A stretch of 16,577 nt of DNA from Puniceicoccales bacterium. GTDB taxonomy: Bacteria; Verrucomicrobiota; Verrucomicrobiia; Opitutales; Oceanipulchritudinaceae. Made by a program: the position numbers and the translations under genes. The stretch is taken from assembly GCA_030595525.1 (NCBI GenBank), contig JAUVDD010000010.1, positions 1 to 16,577 on the forward strand. Direction: 5' to 3'. A model generated the notes under the pieces. That model ran no database searches. It saw nothing but the letters and a program-made list of their open reading frames with translations, and was not told the DNA's origin. This document shows positions 14,478-16,577 of the stretch, piece after piece. How positions within the stretch are numbered: position 1 is the stretch's first letter; each line of letters opens with the position of its first letter.

Positions 14478-15043
14478 TCGAAAATGCAGGAATCTTTGCC
14501 TGGCCACTTGGGCTCTGCTCACTTTTGGCTGCCATCATCGTTATTGAACGGTTGTTTGCGCTGAGAAAGAGCCGCATCATTCCGGGTTTCTACGAAATTG
14601 CCTTCAGTACCGGATCGATTCCGGAGCATGGTGATTCCGGTTCGGTGGCGGGTCGCATTCTCGATTATTACCATCAGGGCAAACTGGATGCCGAACAGCT
14701 GAAAGCTTACACACGCCTGCAGGTGACCCGCATGGAGCGAGGTCTTTTCATCCTTGAGATTGTTGTCAGTGCAGCTCCATTGATTGGATTGCTTGGCACG
14801 GTCACGGGATTGGTCACAGTATTTGGTCAGATCAGTCCGGATACCGGTCTGCCTGATCCAGCCGCATTTGTAGAAGGTGTATCCCTTGCCCTGACCACGA
14901 CAATCCTGGGTCTGAGCATTGCCATTCCTTCGCTGGCGTTCAACAGTTACCTGACACGCCGGGTGGATACATTCGAAGCACATCTGGAAGTGGGAGTGGA
15001 GCGTCTTATCGCGGCAATGAAAGGTCCCAACGGACGCTCATGA
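14465..15043 (+). CDS. exbB: MotA/TolQ/ExbB proton channel family protein
   Basis: The 192-residue protein has three membrane segments: about residues 11-32 (AWPLGLCSLLAAIIVIERLF), the segment after FILEIVVSAAPLIGLLGTVTGLVTVF, and SLALTTTILGLSIAIPSLAF. The LIGLLGTVTGL and EGVSLALTTTILGL patterns are the conserved core of ExbB/TolQ. With ExbD/TolR it forms the proton-driven motor that powers TonB-dependent transport or envelope constriction. It cannot be assigned to Exb or Tol with certainty; no tonB, tolA, tolB or pal is nearby. ATG 14465 lies within the end of leuD. It overlaps the exbD start by four bases (ATGA). Confidence 0.88.
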   Translation: MRELIENAGIFAWPLGLCSLLAAIIVIERLFALRKSRIIPGFYEIAFSTGSIPEHGDSGSVAGRILDYYHQGKLDAEQLKAYTRLQVTRMERGLFILEIVVSAAPLIGLLGTVTGLVTVFGQISPDTGLPDPAAFVEGVSLALTTTILGLSIAIPSLAFNSYLTRRVDTFEAHLEVGVERLIAAMKGPNGRS

Positions 15044-15438
15044 GCGTTATTCCAAAACGCCGACGCCGTAAGGCGGAAATTAACATTGTACCACTGGTTG
15101 ATGTGCTGGTGGTGTTGATTTTCTTTTTTCTGGTATCGATGCAGTTCCGGAACCTGACGCTGTTGAACCTGACTTTGCCGAAAATTGAAACAGCCGGGAA
15201 AGAGAAGCCAGCGGAGAGCCTCCAGATCGGTCTCGATGTGGACGGTAATTACTATTTGAATGGTGTCTTGATTTCTGACGAGAACTTGATGGAGCAGGTG
15301 AATAAGATGGCGGAAATCAGCCGGGATACGCCTGTTTTGATCATGGCGGATGAAAACAGCCTGCTCCACAAGGTGACCTTTTTGATGGATACTTGCCGAA
15401 AGGCGGGATTGGAGAAGGTCCGGCTGCAGTCACGGTAG
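15040..15438 (+). CDS. exbD: ExbD/TolR family biopolymer transport protein
   Basis: The 132-residue protein has a basic N terminus (PKRRRRKAEINIVP) and one membrane segment at about residues 18-34 with the essential aspartate D21 (VPLVDVLVVLIFFFLVS). A periplasmic domain follows, of the ExbD kind (LQIGLDVDGNYYLNGVLIS, then DTPVLIMADENSLLHKVTFL). D21 is the proton-relay residue of the family. It pairs with the gene before it, sharing ATGA. The choice between ExbD and TolR is not resolved. A TonB-like partner is absent here. Confidence 0.9.
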   Translation: MSVIPKRRRRKAEINIVPLVDVLVVLIFFFLVSMQFRNLTLLNLTLPKIETAGKEKPAESLQIGLDVDGNYYLNGVLISDENLMEQVNKMAEISRDTPVLIMADENSLLHKVTFLMDTCRKAGLEKVRLQSR

Positions 15439-15482
15439 GTTTTTTCATTGCAGGTAGAATTTGACCTATCTAGTTTGGGCTT

Positions 15483-16112
15483 ATGAAGCACAAAATTACC
15501 TCAGTATTCATCGTTCTGCTGTTCGCATTTCAACTTTCATCCGCTGTTGAGAAAGGATTTACTTCCATCTGGGATGGAAAGTCCTTCGATGGATGGAAAA
15601 TTTCCACAGAAAATCCCGACAGTTGGAACATCGAGGATGGAACGATTGTCACCCGTGGACCACGTGCACACTTGTTCTATGATGGAGACCTTGGTCCATT
15701 TAAGAATTTCGAATTGAAGGTGGATGTCATGGTGGAAAACGGTGCCAACGGAGGCATCTACTTCCATACTAAGTATCAGGAATCGGGTTGGCCAACAGCT
15801 GGCTTTGAAACCCAGGTAAATGTCTCCCACAAGGACTGGAAGAAGACCGGCAGTGTTTATGGCGTGGCCAGCATCGGTTTTACTCCCGCCCAGGATAAGG
15901 TTTGGTGGACGCAACACATCATCGTGGAGGGCAAAAAGGTCATCGTGAAGATAAATGACATCACCGTTGTTGAGTATGTCGAGGCAGAGGGTGCTGTTGC
16001 CAGCGAGAAATTCGACCGCATTCTTGGCAAGGGCACATTCGCCCTTCAGTGTCACGATCCCGACAGCGTTGTTCGTTACAAGAACATCCGTGTTAAAAAG
16101 CTTCCCAATTGA
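15483..16112 (+). CDS. Secreted DUF1080 protein (3-keto-disaccharide hydrolase domain)
   Basis: The 209-residue protein has a signal peptide (residues 1 to about 21, SVFIVLLFAFQLSSA). The rest is one DUF1080 / 3-keto-disaccharide hydrolase domain: FTSIWDGKSFDGWKI, SWNIEDGTIVTRG, FELKVDVMVENGANGGIYFH, GFETQVNVSH and FALQCHDPDSVVRYKNIRVKKL at the end. This jelly-roll domain is very abundant in Verrucomicrobiota and Planctomycetota. Some members hydrolyse 3-keto-glycosides; most are uncharacterised. It acts in the periplasm or outside. It is followed by a sulfatase gene after 49 bases, which suggests a role in use of sulfated or other complex glycans. It starts 44 bases after exbD. Confidence 0.9.
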   Translation: MKHKITSVFIVLLFAFQLSSAVEKGFTSIWDGKSFDGWKISTENPDSWNIEDGTIVTRGPRAHLFYDGDLGPFKNFELKVDVMVENGANGGIYFHTKYQESGWPTAGFETQVNVSHKDWKKTGSVYGVASIGFTPAQDKVWWTQHIIVEGKKVIVKINDITVVEYVEAEGAVASEKFDRILGKGTFALQCHDPDSVVRYKNIRVKKLPN

Positions 16113-16161
16113 TTTTTATAGTACTGGAAATATCACTACACTCTAACCCAATCTAATTGTC

Positions 16162-16577
16162 ATGAAAAAGTATTACGTACTCCTTCTTTGTTTGCTGTCC
16201 TATGGCCTGCAAGCAGCTGAACGTCCAAACATCGTCTGGGTTTTCTCGGACGATCACTCCTATCAAACAATAGGAGCATATGGAGGTCGTCTCCAAAGCC
16301 TGAATCCTACGCCAAACATCGACAGGCTAGCCAAGGATGGCATGCGCTTTGATCGTTGTTATGTGGGAAATTCAATCTGTGCACCGAGTCGTGCTACTTT
16401 GCTGACAGGCAAGCACAGCCACTTAAACGGCAAGATCGACAATCGTGGTCCATTCGACCACGACCAGCAGCAGTTTCAAAAAATCCTGCAAAAGAACGGT
16501 TACCAAACCGTGATGGTTGGTAAAATCCACCTGAACGGTGCCATGCAGGGATTCGACTACTGGGATGTTCTTCCTGG
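16162..16577 (+). CDS. Secreted family S1 sulfatase, 5' part
   Basis: ATG 16162 opens a frame that runs off the window after 138 codons. It has a signal peptide (residues 1 to about 18, YYVLLLCLLSYGLQA). The first sulfatase metal-binding pair follows (D30-D31 in NIVWVFSDDHS), then TPNIDRLAKDGMRFDRCY. The formylglycine motif is C73-A-P-S-R in SICAPSRATLLTGKH. C73 would be converted to formylglycine by an FGE-type enzyme; a Cys-type site fits both aerobic FGE and anaerobic anSME routes. It is cut at the 3' edge, so family subclass and substrate are unknown. Such sulfatases are common in marine Verrucomicrobiota that degrade sulfated polysaccharides. Confidence 0.95.
   Translation, partial: MKKYYVLLLCLLSYGLQAAERPNIVWVFSDDHSYQTIGAYGGRLQSLNPTPNIDRLAKDGMRFDRCYVGNSICAPSRATLLTGKHSHLNGKIDNRGPFDHDQQQFQKILQKNGYQTVMVGKIHLNGAMQGFDYWDVLP

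Overview
The window reads as a chromosomal segment of a Gram-negative bacterium of moderate GC content. It most likely comes from the Verrucomicrobiota, and within that an Opitutae / Puniceicoccales-like lineage. This assignment is inferred from gene content: an LptCAB lipopolysaccharide export set joined directly to an HPr kinase gene, a LacI-type regulator, a DUF1080 (3-keto-disaccharide hydrolase) protein followed by a family S1 sulfatase, and several proteins that resemble uncharacterised verrucomicrobial ones. There are no tRNA or rRNA genes, insertion sequences, integrases or CRISPR repeats. Coding density is high and most neighbours are tightly packed.

Layout. (1) 1-185, minus: the 5' part of a HIT-family protein, divergent from elbB. 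(2) 325-3826, plus: elbB, lptC, lptA, lptB and hprK, with overlaps or short gaps throughout, giving a cell-envelope and regulatory operon. (3) 3827-4256: a non-coding or sparsely coding spacer with AT-rich DNA, DnaA-box-like sites, a perfect TATAAT hexamer and a well-formed 44-codon ORF just ahead of dnaA. (4) 4257-6551, plus: dnaA, a conserved-looking small protein of unknown function, and a glyoxalase I-like VOC protein. (5) 6591-7625, minus: a LacI-family repressor. (6) 7858-10389, plus: feoA, feoB and a short FeoB-associated Cys-rich membrane protein (iron(II) uptake), then a pair of REP-like palindromes. (7) 10483-11397, minus: a rhomboid protease. (8) 11497-11733, plus: a small 4Fe-4S ferredoxin with a textbook terminator. 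(9) 11791-12249, minus: a tandem ACT-domain protein. (10) 12396-15438, plus: leuC, leuD, an exbB/tolQ-like gene and an exbD/tolR-like gene, with translational overlaps. (11) 15483 to the end: a secreted DUF1080 protein and a secreted sulfatase truncated by the window edge, probably the start of a polysaccharide-degradation locus.

The lpt genes encode most of the inner-membrane and periplasmic machinery that moves LPS outward (LptFG and LptDE are not here). The feo genes form a complete iron(II) import unit. leuCD encode the two subunits of isopropylmalate isomerase. ExbBD could energise TonB-dependent uptake, but no tonB or receptor gene lies in the window.

I found no clear new multi-gene system such as a defence island or biosynthetic cluster. 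The observations most worth a second look are the small ORF and DnaA boxes ahead of dnaA, the overlapping palindromes in the lacI/feoA divergent region, the inverted pair of REP-like palindromes after feoB, the leuD-exbB overlap, and the same-frame feoA/feoB junction.
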